Positions 25,567 to 34,267 are shown, counted from the stretch's first letter. The stretch is DNA of 64,000 nt from [Enterobacter] lignolyticus SCF1 (GCF_000164865.1 NC_014618.1:558001-622000), one strand, 5' to 3'. Program-made: numbers and translations. The notes: generated by a model not told the origin, from the letters alone.

Positions 25567-26853
25567 TTATTCGTTGTTACCCTGACAGGCGGTGTGATAC
25601 TGGCGTATAACGTCCTGAATATGGTCGATAATTAAGGCATGCGGCGTGGCGGCGATATCGCCTTCGCGCACGCGGGTGTACTGAAGCGGCAGATACTGGC
25701 TGATAAGCGGCAGCGGCAGCTCCTCATCCGCGAGGTTGCGCACCAGGTGCGCTAAGGCGTCGTCGATCTCTTTGTCCGGCCAGTAGTAGCGCACGCGGTC
25801 AGAGTAGCTGTAGCCCCGCGCCAGGCGGCGGGCGTGGCTGTCGCCGTGGTAATGGCTTTGCCAGTAGCCCGGCTTATCCAGCATGACGTTTTCCAGCACC
25901 GTGCGCAGCCCGGAGCAGGCGCGGGCGGGTACCAGCTCTTCCTCTATGCTTGCCAGCGCAAACAGCGCTTCACGGAGCGCAAAGGTTAACGCCGGGCCGA
26001 CTTTCAAAATGGCGAAGTGATCGCGAACCAGGCGCTTCAGCGCCTGCGGCGTCTGGTAATCCGTGGAGTGCGCTTCGTAGATTAAGGTGTCGAAGTCTTC
26101 CACCATTTTGCTGAGCGCAACCGCTTTTTCCGGCACGTAATCAATGACGTGGGTATGGTCGAATTCAACGCCTGGCTGAACCACCAGCCCGATAATCCGC
26201 GGCCATATTGCGCTAAGTCCCTGTTTCTCAAAGGCGCTGAAGTGTGCGCGTAGCGTTGCCTGCGCGGCCTGCGGCGTGGTGACTTCCAGGGTATTGAGGG
26301 TTTCGTGAGCGCCGCCCGGAACCGGTACTTCGGTGCCGATAACGTACACCAGATCGCAGACGCCGAAGGTTTGCTGGCAGGTGGCTTCCGCAATTTTCGC
26401 CAGCCGCGCGGCGCGCTCGGCCACGATATCGTCGGTCAGCGGCGTAGGGTCGTCGGCGCAGGACATGCTGCAGTCGAGGTGGATTTTCTTAAACCCGGCG
26501 GCGACGTAGCTTTTAATCAGATCTTCCGCATGCCCCATGGCCTCGGCGGCCGGGGACTGCTGCCAGCGGTTCGGGCCTAAATGGTCGCCGCCCAGAATAA
26601 GCTGCGCTTCGGGGTACTCCAGTTCTGCCGCCAGCGACAGTACGAAACGGCGAAAATCAACCGGCGTCATACCGGTATAGCCGCCGAACTGATCCACCTG
26701 GTTGGAGGTGGCTTCGATCAGCAGCGGCGTGCCGTGGTCGCGGGCAAAGCGGATCGCCGCTTCGAGCACGCGGGGATGCGCGGAGCAGACGGCATAAATC
26801 CCGTTTTCAACGCCTTGTTTATGATGCTCAACCATTTCTGTCAAATGTTTCAC
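25567..26853 (-). CDS. kbaZ: KbaZ, tagatose-1,6-bisphosphate aldolase regulatory subunit
   Basis: A 428-residue protein of the GatZ/KbaZ family, needed for full activity and stability of the KbaY aldolase; it has no known enzymatic action alone. Characteristic stretches are GGDHLGPNRWQ near 88, HLDCSMSCADDPTPL near 125 and VGPALTFALREALF near 290. It is the first gene of the leftward kbaZ-agaVWEFA transcript and is divergent from agaR. GAGGAAAG precedes its ATG. AgaR-like boxes fill the divergent spacer. Confidence 0.95.
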   Translation of the reverse strand: MKHLTEMVEHHKQGVENGIYAVCSAHPRVLEAAIRFARDHGTPLLIEATSNQVDQFGGYTGMTPVDFRRFVLSLAAELEYPEAQLILGGDHLGPNRWQQSPAAEAMGHAEDLIKSYVAAGFKKIHLDCSMSCADDPTPLTDDIVAERAARLAKIAEATCQQTFGVCDLVYVIGTEVPVPGGAHETLNTLEVTTPQAAQATLRAHFSAFEKQGLSAIWPRIIGLVVQPGVEFDHTHVIDYVPEKAVALSKMVEDFDTLIYEAHSTDYQTPQALKRLVRDHFAILKVGPALTFALREALFALASIEEELVPARACSGLRTVLENVMLDKPGYWQSHYHGDSHARRLARGYSYSDRVRYYWPDKEIDDALAHLVRNLADEELPLPLISQYLPLQYTRVREGDIAATPHALIIDHIQDVIRQYHTACQGNNE

Positions 26854-26884
26854 TTTCCTCTCCGCAGTCGACGAATTTGATTAT

Positions 26885-26908
26885 TATCTTTCGTTTTGTT
26901 TCGAATAA
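26885..26908 (+). promoter_or_regulatory. AgaR box near kbaZ start
   Basis: The TTTCGTTTTGTTTC core at 26889-26902 is identical to the proximal agaS box core. It lies 32 bases upstream of the kbaZ start, where bound AgaR would block the kbaZ promoter. A weaker ATAAAATGAAAGC stretch at 26933-26945 may be a second half-match. Confidence 0.65.
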
Positions 26909-27061
26909 TACTGCATCAGGATGTACTAAAAATAAAATGAAAGCATTTAGAAGTGAGATTTGTTTCACAAAAGAAACATAATGAAAGCATTCAGCCTGCT
27001 GAAAACGCATGCCGCTGCGCATCGCAGGCTTGCTTTCTGGTAAAGGAAAGGCGTTAATAGG

Positions 27062-27085
27062 TAAAACGAAATGAAACGAAAGATT
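27062..27085 (-). promoter_or_regulatory. AgaR box at the agaR start (autoregulation)
   Basis: On the minus strand the core reads TTTCGTTTCATTTCGTTT, about 22 of 24 matches to the recalled AgaR consensus. It ends 18 bases before the agaR start codon, so it overlaps the ribosome-site region and likely mediates self-repression. Confidence 0.65.
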
Positions 27086-27103
27086 TTTGGTAAGGATTAG
27101 CTT

Positions 27104-27916
27104 ATGAAAAGCGCAGAGGCCTCCGTCGATAAACGCATTCCAGGCACCAGCGAAAGGCGGGAGCAGATTATTCAGCGGTTGCGCCAGCAGGGCAGCGTGC
27201 AGGTAAATGACCTGGCAACGACGTTTTGCGTTTCCACGGTCACTATCCGTAATGACCTGGCGTTTCTGGAGAAGCAGGGAATTGCGGTACGCGCCTACGG
27301 CGGCGCGCTGATCTGCGACAGCCATACGCCGTCGACGGAGCCGTCGGTAGAAGATAAAAGCTCGCTCAATATTGCGCTCAAGCGCAGTATTGCCCGGGTG
27401 GCGGCCGAGATGATTTTGCCGGGACACCGGGTGATTCTCGACTCCGGGACCACCACCTTTGAGATTGCGCGCCTGATGCGCCAGCACAACGACGTGATCG
27501 CCATGACCAACGGTATGAACGTCGCTAATGCGCTGCTGGAGGCCGAAGGCGTTGAGCTGCTGATGACCGGCGGGCACCTGCGTCGCCAGTCGCAGTCGTT
27601 TTACGGCGACCAGGCCGAGCAGTCGCTGCAAAACTACCATTTCGACATGCTGTTTCTCGGCGTGGATGCCATCGATCTTGAGCGCGGCGTCAGCACGCAC
27701 AATGAGGATGAGGCCCGTCTGAACCGCAAAATGTGCGAAGTGGCGGAACGGATTATTGTGGTGACGGACTCCAGTAAATTTAACCGCTCCAGCCTGCACA
27801 AGATTATCGATACGCCGCGCATTCACACGATCATCGTCGATGAGGGAATTCCTGATGAGAGCCTGGAAGGGCTGCGTAAGCTTGGCGTTGAGGTGGTGTT
27901 GGTAAAACAGCAGTGA
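27104..27916 (+). CDS. agaR: AgaR, DeoR-family repressor of the aga genes
   Basis: A 270-residue DeoR-family regulator. The N-terminal winged helix covers about residues 17-70 (SERREQIIQRLRQQ and FCVSTVTIRNDLAFLEKQG). The sugar-phosphate-sensing domain follows, with ILDSGTTTFEIA, MTNGMNVANALL and FLGVDAIDLERGVSTHNEDEA. It represses kbaZ, agaS and its own gene, released by a GalNAc/GalN pathway phosphate. It is divergent from kbaZ; four AgaR-like boxes are found in the locus. The match with E. coli AgaR is high over the whole length. Confidence 0.95.
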   Translation: MKSAEASVDKRIPGTSERREQIIQRLRQQGSVQVNDLATTFCVSTVTIRNDLAFLEKQGIAVRAYGGALICDSHTPSTEPSVEDKSSLNIALKRSIARVAAEMILPGHRVILDSGTTTFEIARLMRQHNDVIAMTNGMNVANALLEAEGVELLMTGGHLRRQSQSFYGDQAEQSLQNYHFDMLFLGVDAIDLERGVSTHNEDEARLNRKMCEVAERIIVVTDSSKFNRSSLHKIIDTPRIHTIIVDEGIPDESLEGLRKLGVEVVLVKQQ

Positions 27917-27953
27917 ACAAACGGTAAAAATGTGATGGCCTTCAACGCCTGTG

Positions 27954-27980
27954 AAAAACCCGCTCAGCGCGGGTTTTTTT
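27954..27980 (+). terminator. Rho-independent terminator of agaR
   Basis: CCCGC and GCGGG pair around TCAGC, extended by A-T pairs, with AAAAA before and a run of seven T after. It lies 38 bases after the agaR stop. Confidence 0.88.
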
Positions 27981-28239
27981 ATCTGCGGCTTTCGCTTTTC
28001 CTGCGTCAGGCCTGAATCGGCGCGGCGGTCGGCGGCCGTCGTGCTTTCACTGTTAGCGTTTTGTCCTTTCGATTGGCACAAAACGAAACAATAGCGACGA
28101 TTTCAGTCGGAAAAGAGGCGCTGCAACGGTGCTCACAAATTCACCTTTTGGCTTCTGATGTAATATATTCGAAAGACAATGAAAGCGTGTTAACGCCAAA
28201 AAAATAAAAGTCGTTTGCAAACCTGATGGAGCTTAAGCA

Positions 28240-29010
28240 ATGTTAGATAGCGTAAAACGTCGCGAGCAGATTATCGATCTGCTGTGCGATCAGGGCAGCG
28301 TGCGGGTCGAACCGCTCAGCGTCCACTTTGGCGTCTCGTGCGTGACGATCCGCAACGATTTGCGCTATCTCGAACAGCGCGGCTGCGCGCTGCGATCCTA
28401 CGGCGGCGCGGTGCTGAACCACCATTTCGCCTTCGATCGTCCGCTGCAGGATAAGGACAGGCTTAACCGCGACGTCAAATCGCAAATTGCTGAAAAAGCG
28501 GCGAGTTTCGTCAAAGACGGCGACACGCTGATCCTCGATTCCGGTTCCACCACCACGCTGATCCCCGCTTTTCTCAAACACCGCCGCGATTTAGTGGTGA
28601 TGACCAACGCCCTGAACATCGCCTGGGAGCTGGCCAATTTTGAGCGTGTGGACGTGATGCTGCTGGGGGGCAACGTGCGCCAGAGCGTCTTTTCGCTGTA
28701 CGGCCCGTCGGCAGAGCATCAGCTGCGCCAGTACCGGTTCGATAAGCTGTTCCTGGGGGTCGACGGTTTCTGTCTCGATGCCGGGATCACCACGTCGCAT
28801 CCGGGCGAAGCGCACATTAACCGGGTGATGTGCCAGGTGGCGCAGGAAGTCACCGTGGTGGCGGATTCCAGCAAGTTTGGCCGCAAAAGCTTTTGTATGA
28901 TCCGCGAAGTCGGGGAGATCCATCGGGTGATCACCGATAGCGGTATCCCCGGACACTACCGCCAGGCGCTGGAGAAAATGGGCGTTGAGGTTGTGCTGGC
29001 CGATGAGTAG
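28240..29010 (+). CDS. DeoR-family transcriptional regulator (second, AgaR-like)
   Basis: A 256-residue DeoR-family repressor similar to AgaR in plan: N-terminal winged helix (KRREQIIDLLCDQG and FGVSCVTIRNDLRYLEQRG, about residues 6-58), then a sugar-phosphate-binding domain with LILDSGSTTTLIP, MTNALNIAWELA, FLGVDGFCLDAGITT and VVADSSKFGRKS. It has its own promoter region (27981-28239) and ends convergent to a ROK-kinase operon. I infer that it controls the kinase/oxidoreductase/ABC genes at 29054-35515. Inducer unknown; a phosphorylated amino sugar made by the NagK-like kinase is a reasonable guess. Confidence 0.85.
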   Translation: MLDSVKRREQIIDLLCDQGSVRVEPLSVHFGVSCVTIRNDLRYLEQRGCALRSYGGAVLNHHFAFDRPLQDKDRLNRDVKSQIAEKAASFVKDGDTLILDSGSTTTLIPAFLKHRRDLVVMTNALNIAWELANFERVDVMLLGGNVRQSVFSLYGPSAEHQLRQYRFDKLFLGVDGFCLDAGITTSHPGEAHINRVMCQVAQEVTVVADSSKFGRKSFCMIREVGEIHRVITDSGIPGHYRQALEKMGVEVVLADE

Positions 29011-29025
29011 CGCGCGTTAAAAGAG

Positions 29026-29047
29026 AGGGGAAGCACCGGCTTCCCCT
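29026..29047. terminator. Convergent hairpin between the regulator and the ROK kinase gene
   Basis: AGGGGAAGC pairs perfectly with GCTTCCCCT around a 4-base loop. It lies 15 bases after the regulator stop and 6 bases from the kinase stop. T-runs are short, so efficiency is uncertain. Confidence 0.6.
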
Positions 29048-29053
29048 GGTCGT

Positions 29054-29974
29054 TTAGCTTTGCAGCGCGTACGGTTCCGCCTGCAGCAGGGCGGCGCCGC
29101 GCACGCCGCTGGTGGCGCCGTGGACGGCCGGCAGGATCTTCGCCGGCTCCAGCCCCGGGAACAGATAACGCGTCATCGCCTGCGGCAGCAGGCTGTAGAT
29201 AGCCTCGACATTCGACACCCCGCCGCCCAGCACGAAGGCGTCGACATCCAGAATCAGCTGCAGCTGCGCCAGCGTACCGCCGAGCATATCCACCCACGCC
29301 GTAATGGTAGCGACCGACTGCGGCTCCTGCTGCCGATACCCCTCCCACAGCGCGTCCATGGTCACCGTTTTACCGCTAAAGTGGCGGTGCAGCCCGAGCA
29401 GGCCCGGGCCGGAGAGGTAGCGCTCCACGCAGCCGCTCAGGCCGCAGCCGCAGGCAAGCTCGGCCAACTGATAGCGGCGGGCGAACTGTGCGGCGAGGGG
29501 CAGGTGGCCAAACTCGCAGGCCATCCGGTTGCGTCCGCGGTACAGCTGCCCGTCGATCACCAGCCCGCCGCCCAGCCCGGTGCCGATAATGGCGCCGAAA
29601 ATGCGCGGATACTGGCGCGCCTGCTGGGTATGGGCTTCCGAAAGCGCAAAGCAGCAGCAGTCGTTATCCACCGCGATGGGGCGGCTGACGCGATCGATAA
29701 GATCGTCGACAATGCGCCGTCCGGTCAGGCAGGGGACGTTGGAGGACAATAGCTCGCCGGTGTGTCTGTCCATCAGTCCGGGCATGCCGATGCCGATTTT
29801 CCCCTGGGCACCGGTCGCCCAGTCGGCGGTATCGATAAGCGATGAAAAGGTGGATAAAAACAGCTCGTAGTCCTGTACCGGCGTGGCGACGCGCTTGCGC
29901 CAGCGAATCTGCATCTCGTCATCAAAGGCAACGATTTCCGTTTTAGTGCCACCAATATCAATGCCGTAAAACAT
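29054..29974 (-). CDS. ROK-family sugar kinase, NagK-like
   Basis: A 306-residue ROK kinase. ATP-binding DIGGTKTE is at residues 6-13, the catalytic Asp in VDNDCCCFALSEA near 104, IGTGLGGGLVIDG near 130, and the zinc motif CGCGLSGCVERYLSG near 175. The conserved Glu-Phe-Gly-His (CEFGHLPL) is present. Length and layout resemble N-acetylglucosamine kinase NagK more than glucokinase or Mlc-type repressors; there is no N-terminal helix-turn-helix. It is the last gene of an operon with a Gfo/Idh protein and an ABC importer. Likely job: phosphorylating the sugar released in the cytosol, possibly GlcNAc or GalNAc. The substrate is inference. Confidence 0.85.
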   Translation of the reverse strand: MFYGIDIGGTKTEIVAFDDEMQIRWRKRVATPVQDYELFLSTFSSLIDTADWATGAQGKIGIGMPGLMDRHTGELLSSNVPCLTGRRIVDDLIDRVSRPIAVDNDCCCFALSEAHTQQARQYPRIFGAIIGTGLGGGLVIDGQLYRGRNRMACEFGHLPLAAQFARRYQLAELACGCGLSGCVERYLSGPGLLGLHRHFSGKTVTMDALWEGYRQQEPQSVATITAWVDMLGGTLAQLQLILDVDAFVLGGGVSNVEAIYSLLPQAMTRYLFPGLEPAKILPAVHGATSGVRGAALLQAEPYALQS

Positions 29975-29992
29975 GCCGCGTCTCCTCAGGCG

Positions 29993-31249
29993 TTACAAAT
30001 CAATCAGACGGTTTTCCTTGCGCGCCCGCTCGGCGGCAAACACCATCAGGTGGCTTTCCAGAGATTCATCCGGTCCGGAGAGGATCAGGCTTTGATCGCC
30101 CGCCATCACCGCGTGGATGAATTTATCCATCAGGTAATAGTCGCCGCCGCCGTGGCCGCCCATCTGCGTTTGCGTACCGTCCGGGATCTCATCCACGGTA
30201 TGTACCGTTTCGCTGTCGGTCAGGAAATCAAAAACGCGGATCGTTTTACCGTTCCCCTCCAGATAGCCGCGGGTACCGAACAGGCGCGTCTGGCGATCCT
30301 CCATTTTGGTGAACGCCGTCATGGTAAAGGTGACCGTCTGCTGGTGGGCAAAGCGGAAGTTGACCACCTGATGGTCGACCACGTCGTTATCGCAGCGGTA
30401 GACGCAGCGGCCGTAAGGGCCATCGCGTAGCGCCTGGCGCACGTTCTCTTCGGTCGGATCGGCGGTCAGCACCCGGCGAAAATGCGGCGTACATTTGTGG
30501 TTATCGCCAAGATAGATTTTGCTGGCGGACCAGGGGCAGGCGGCTTCGACCTGGCAGTCGAGGCAGCGGTCGGCGGCGCCCGTGGGCTGGTTCTCCGGCA
30601 CAAAGTGGCTGAGGCTGCCGAAGGAGCTGACCTGACGGCAGTTATCGCCCATGATGTAGCGGATCCAGTCGAGATCGTGACAGGATTTTTGCAGCAGCAT
30701 AAACGACGACTGCGCCTCATTGCGCCAGTTGCCCCGCACGAACGAATGGGCCTGATGCCAGTAGCCGACCGGCTCCAGGTGCTGCATGCTCAGAATATCG
30801 CCAATGACGCCGTCGTTGAGCAGCGCTTTCAGCTTCTGCGTATAGCGGGTGTAGCGCAGCACGTGCGCGACGGCCAGCAGCACGTTGTTACGTTTAACCG
30901 CGTCGATGATGGTTTCGCAATCTTCCGGCGTCGGCGCGATCGGCTTTTCAAGCAGAATATGGTAGCCAAGTTCGGCAAAGGCGACGGCGGGCGCTTTGTG
31001 CATGTTGTCCTGGGTGCAGATCAGCACCACGTCGGCCATGCGCGGGCGCTGCGCGGCGTCCTGCCAGTCGGTGAAGACGTGGCTGTCGGCAATCTGATGC
31101 TGTTCGACAAACTGCTGGCGATAGCTGTTGCGCGGTTCGGCAACGGCGACAACCTGCATTCTGTCAGGGTGCTCCAGCGCATAGCGTGAATAGATTTCAC
31201 CGCGGGCGCCTGCGCCCACTACCAGTACCGTGACTTTCTTTGCACACAT
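29993..31249 (-). CDS. Gfo/Idh/MocA family protein (oxidoreductase or NAD-dependent glycosidase)
   Basis: A 418-residue Gfo/Idh/MocA protein. The N-terminal NAD(P)-binding Rossmann domain begins VLVVGAGARGEIY (near residue 6), with LEKPIAPTPEDCE near 98 at the usual EKP position. The C-terminal domain contains a Cys-rich loop (RCLDCQVEAACPWSA) and GGHGGGDYYLMDKF. ATG at 31249 has a GGAGGT ribosome site; an earlier GTG-region start is not supported. Members include sugar dehydrogenases and GH109-type enzymes that split glycosides by a transient NAD oxidation. The setting with an importer and a NagK-like kinase, and no hydrolase gene, makes the glycosidase option worth testing. Exact activity is unknown. 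Confidence 0.82.
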   Translation of the reverse strand: MCAKKVTVLVVGAGARGEIYSRYALEHPDRMQVVAVAEPRNSYRQQFVEQHQIADSHVFTDWQDAAQRPRMADVVLICTQDNMHKAPAVAFAELGYHILLEKPIAPTPEDCETIIDAVKRNNVLLAVAHVLRYTRYTQKLKALLNDGVIGDILSMQHLEPVGYWHQAHSFVRGNWRNEAQSSFMLLQKSCHDLDWIRYIMGDNCRQVSSFGSLSHFVPENQPTGAADRCLDCQVEAACPWSASKIYLGDNHKCTPHFRRVLTADPTEENVRQALRDGPYGRCVYRCDNDVVDHQVVNFRFAHQQTVTFTMTAFTKMEDRQTRLFGTRGYLEGNGKTIRVFDFLTDSETVHTVDEIPDGTQTQMGGHGGGDYYLMDKFIHAVMAGDQSLILSGPDESLESHLMVFAAERARKENRLIDL

Positions 31250-31264
31250 AAAACCTCCCAAATA

Positions 31265-31281
31265 GCGCCCCTTGCGGGCGC
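31265..31281 (-). other. Intercistronic hairpin between ABC ATPase and Gfo/Idh genes
   Basis: GCGCCC and GGGCGC pair around a 5-base loop in the 57-base gap between the two genes. It has no T-run; probably an mRNA-stability or partial-termination element. Confidence 0.4.
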
Positions 31282-31306
31282 GCTGCGTTTTCTCTGGTGT
31301 TATTCG

Positions 31307-32419
31307 TTAATTCAGGGCTAAGTTTTCTTCATCCGTCTTGCCGAACAGGTAGGCGGCGTTGAGGTTGAATTTGACGTTGATCTGCTCGCCGGGCTGCGGC
31401 GCCCAGTCGACGGTCGCGTTAACGCGTAAAATCATGCGCAGACTGCCGATATCGAAATGCAGCAGATCCTCATTGCCCATACGTTCGACGTTGGCGATAC
31501 GCACAGACTGCGCCCCGGGGTCACCAGCGGCGGCCAGCGAAATCGCCTCCGGGCGAATACCGAACCAGACCTGCTCCTCGCGGTAGCCTTCCAGCAGCGA
31601 AACCATCGCGGGCGGCAGCGGCAGCGTCGTCTGCCCGCCAAGCGCCAGGGCGGTGTTGTGGTCGGTCAGCGGCACAAGATGCAGGTTCATGGCCGGGTTA
31701 CCGATAAACCCGGCGACAAACTTGTTCTTCGGCTGATGGTAGATTTTCCCCGGCGTGTCGACCTGCATAATCTGGCCGTTGTTTAACACGCAGATGCGAT
31801 CGCCCATGGTCATGGCTTCAATCTGATCGTGGGTAACGTAAATCATGGTCGCGCTGACCCCTTCATCGCGCAGCTGGCGATGCAGTTCGGTTAAGCGCAC
31901 GCGCATCGACACGCGCAGCTTGGCGTCGAGGTTGGACAGCGGCTCATCGAACAAAAAAACCTCCGGTTTACGGACGATAGCCCGCCCAACCGCCACGCGC
32001 TGGCACTGGCCGCCGGAGAGCTGCCCCGGCTTTTTGCCGAGCAGGTTTTCGATTTCCAGCTTGCGGGCCGCCTCGCGTACGCGCTTATCAATCTCCTGAT
32101 CGTTCATTTTACCGAGCAGGCTGAAGGCCATGTTTTTATAGATGGTCATGTGGGGGTAGAGCGCATAGTTCTGAAACACCATCGCTACGCCGCGCTCTTT
32201 GGGCAGCAGATCGTTGACGTGGCGCTCGCCGATGGTGATGTGCCCGTCGGTAATATCTTCCAGCCCTGCGACCATGCGCAGCAGCGTGGATTTTGCGCAG
32301 CCGGAGGGGCCAACGAACACCATAAATTCGCCATCATGGATGTCGAGGTTAATTCCCTGAATGGCGCGAAAACCGTTGGGATAGACTTTGCTCACGGACG
32401 TAAACTTTATCGCTGACAT
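31307..32419 (-). CDS. ABC sugar importer ATPase, UgpC/MsmK/MalK type
   Basis: A 370-residue ATPase of the CUT1 sugar-importer class, with the C-terminal regulatory TOBE/MalK-like domain (after about residue 240; PTRP-type IRPEAISLAA is seen). Walker A reads GPSGCAKST (residues 39-47), with Ala in the place of the usual second Gly before Lys. The signature is LSGGQCQRVAVGRA, Walker B VFLFDEPLSNLDA, and the switch THDQIEAM. It is shared by the two permeases encoded just upstream. CUT1 importers carry di- and oligosaccharides or glycosides rather than free hexoses, which guides the view of this operon. Confidence 0.92.
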   Translation of the reverse strand: MSAIKFTSVSKVYPNGFRAIQGINLDIHDGEFMVFVGPSGCAKSTLLRMVAGLEDITDGHITIGERHVNDLLPKERGVAMVFQNYALYPHMTIYKNMAFSLLGKMNDQEIDKRVREAARKLEIENLLGKKPGQLSGGQCQRVAVGRAIVRKPEVFLFDEPLSNLDAKLRVSMRVRLTELHRQLRDEGVSATMIYVTHDQIEAMTMGDRICVLNNGQIMQVDTPGKIYHQPKNKFVAGFIGNPAMNLHLVPLTDHNTALALGGQTTLPLPPAMVSLLEGYREEQVWFGIRPEAISLAAAGDPGAQSVRIANVERMGNEDLLHFDIGSLRMILRVNATVDWAPQPGEQINVKFNLNAAYLFGKTDEENLALN

Positions 32420-32428
32420 AAAAACCTC

Positions 32429-33253
32429 TTACCCTTTAATTCCGGCACCGGCGATACCGCGGATGAAGTAGCGCTGGAAGAAGATGTAAAGCAACAGCAT
32501 GGGAATAATGGCCAGCAGCGCGCCTGCCATCAGCATCGGATACTCCACCCCGGAACGACCGGAGAGCGAGGCCAGCCCCACCGGCAGCGTCATCTTGTTC
32601 ATGGAGGTGTTCACAATCAGCGGCCACATCAGGTTGTTCCAGCTCCACAGGCCATTGATGATGACGCAGGCGATGATCCCGGGCTTAATCAGCGGCAGCA
32701 TGATTTTGAAAAAGATGGTCAGATGGTTGTAGCCATCCATGATGGCCGCCTCCTCTAGCTCCTTAGGCACCGACATAAAGAACTGACGCAGCAGAAAAGC
32801 GCTGTAGATACTGAATAAGCCCGGCAGCACCAGCCCGGGAATCGAGTTCAGCAGGCCGAACTTCTCAATGGTTAAAAACTGCGGGATCAGGAAGATTTGC
32901 CCCGGCACCATCAGAATGGAAATGCAGATCATGAAAACCGCATCGCGTCCTTTAAAGCGCAGGCGCGAGAAGCCGTACGCCGCCATGGCCGCAATCAGCG
33001 TCTGCAGCACCACGATAAGCAGCGTGGAGACGATGGAGTTGAAATAAAAGCTGGCGAACGGCATTTCGCGCAGCACTTTGCCGTATGCCTGAAAGCCCGG
33101 GTTTGCCGGTAGCAGCACCGGCGGTACGGCTATGCTTTCAGCCTGGGTTTTCAACGAGGTAATCATCATCCAGATGAACGGCACGACGGTTAATAGCGTT
33201 GCCAGGATCATCAGGCCGTAGGTTATCCATTTTTCGCGCTTGCTCATAAACAT
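32429..33253 (-). CDS. ABC sugar importer permease (MalG/UgpE type)
   Basis: A 274-residue inner-membrane permease with six predicted membrane segments. The EAA loop is visible as KELEEAAIMDGYNHLTIFFKI-like text near residue 168, ending in LPLIKPG. The C-terminus FFQRYFIRGIAGAGIKG is typical of MalG-type subunits. Two in-frame ATGs lie at 33253 and 33247; the first is kept because AGGGG lies 8 bases upstream. It partners with the permease encoded 4 bases upstream. Confidence 0.92.
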   Translation of the reverse strand: MFMSKREKWITYGLMILATLLTVVPFIWMMITSLKTQAESIAVPPVLLPANPGFQAYGKVLREMPFASFYFNSIVSTLLIVVLQTLIAAMAAYGFSRLRFKGRDAVFMICISILMVPGQIFLIPQFLTIEKFGLLNSIPGLVLPGLFSIYSAFLLRQFFMSVPKELEEAAIMDGYNHLTIFFKIMLPLIKPGIIACVIINGLWSWNNLMWPLIVNTSMNKMTLPVGLASLSGRSGVEYPMLMAGALLAIIPMLLLYIFFQRYFIRGIAGAGIKG

Positions 33254-33257
33254 AGTG

Positions 33258-34208
33258 CTACCCCTGCCGTGCTTTCAGTCGTTTACCTACCCAGATTTGC
33301 AGCAGCGTAAGCGCCATCGTCAGCAGGAAAATCACTACCGCAATGGCCGACGCATACCCCTTCTCCTGATAGATAAAGGCATATTTATAAAAGAGATACG
33401 CGATGGTCATGGTTTGATCGTCAACCATCGACGAACTGCCGAACAGCAGGTACACCACGTCGAAGATCTGCAGCGTTTCGATAAAGGCAATGACCAGCAC
33501 AAAAAACAGCGTCGGGATCATCAGCGGCAGCGTGATGGACCAGAAGCAGCGCAGTTTGCCGATGCCATCAAGCGAGGCCGCTTCGTAAATCTGTTTGGGG
33601 ATCCCCTGCAAACCGGCGAGCAGGATGATCATCTTCAAGGCAATCGCCGACCAGATAATCACGACTGAGGCGCTCAGGCGTACGACGTCAGGGTCGGAGA
33701 GCCAGCCCACGGCGGGCAGGTGAAAAAAGCCCAACAGCTGGTTTAACAGACCGAAATTGCGGTTCATCAGCCACTGCCACACCATAGCGATAGCGGCGGG
33801 CATGGTGACGGCGGGTAAAAACAGCAGGGTGCGAAATAACCACTGGCCGCGTATAGCCTGATTAAGACCAATCGCCAGCAGCAGAGACAGAAAGGTAATC
33901 AGCGGTACGCAAATCGCGACATAAATTAAGGTATTGCCGACGGCAGAAAGAAATTCGGCGTCGGACCATAAATTAATATAGTTATCGAAGCTGATAGTAT
34001 TCCAGATCTGAAATTCGCCGAGATCGGTAAAGCTGTAAAATACGTTTTGAATAAATGGAATAAAATAAAAGACGGTCAGCCCGGCAATCAGCGGCAGGAT
34101 CATCACCCAGCCCCAGAAACGCTCCTCTTTTTCCCGTCGGCTCAGGGCGTTCTTTTTGGTTTGGGGCGCTGAGAGCAATGGACGGCTTGTTTCATCGGAA
34201 TAACTCAT
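33258..34208 (-). CDS. ABC sugar importer permease (MalF/UgpA type)
   Basis: A 316-residue permease with a polar N-terminal 30 residues and about six membrane segments. The EAA loop reads IPKQIYEAASLDGIGKLRCF (near residue 215), followed by ITLPLMIP. ATG at 34208 behind GGAG is preferred to a GTG 6 bases earlier. It is encoded directly after the binding protein, separated by a strong hairpin, and before the second permease. Confidence 0.92.
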   Translation of the reverse strand: MSYSDETSRPLLSAPQTKKNALSRREKEERFWGWVMILPLIAGLTVFYFIPFIQNVFYSFTDLGEFQIWNTISFDNYINLWSDAEFLSAVGNTLIYVAICVPLITFLSLLLAIGLNQAIRGQWLFRTLLFLPAVTMPAAIAMVWQWLMNRNFGLLNQLLGFFHLPAVGWLSDPDVVRLSASVVIIWSAIALKMIILLAGLQGIPKQIYEAASLDGIGKLRCFWSITLPLMIPTLFFVLVIAFIETLQIFDVVYLLFGSSSMVDDQTMTIAYLFYKYAFIYQEKGYASAIAVVIFLLTMALTLLQIWVGKRLKARQG

Positions 34209-34244
34209 ATTCACTCCAGCACGGCGGTGAGAGGATATTCAAAG

Positions 34245-34263
34245 CGGGGAGCAGGGCTCCCCG
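34245..34263 (-). other. Hairpin between binding-protein and permease genes
   Basis: CGGGGAGC pairs perfectly with GCTCCCCG around a 3-base loop. Such hairpins between a binding-protein gene and its permeases often raise the level of the binding protein by protecting its mRNA 3' end or ending part of the transcripts. That role is inference here. Confidence 0.55.
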
Positions 34264-34267
34264 ATGA

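Noticed and set aside
26828..28081. 417-codon minus-strand frame opposite agaR
   Set aside because: Fully antisense to the well-conserved agaR gene; His/Gln/Arg-rich shadow composition and no recognisable domain.
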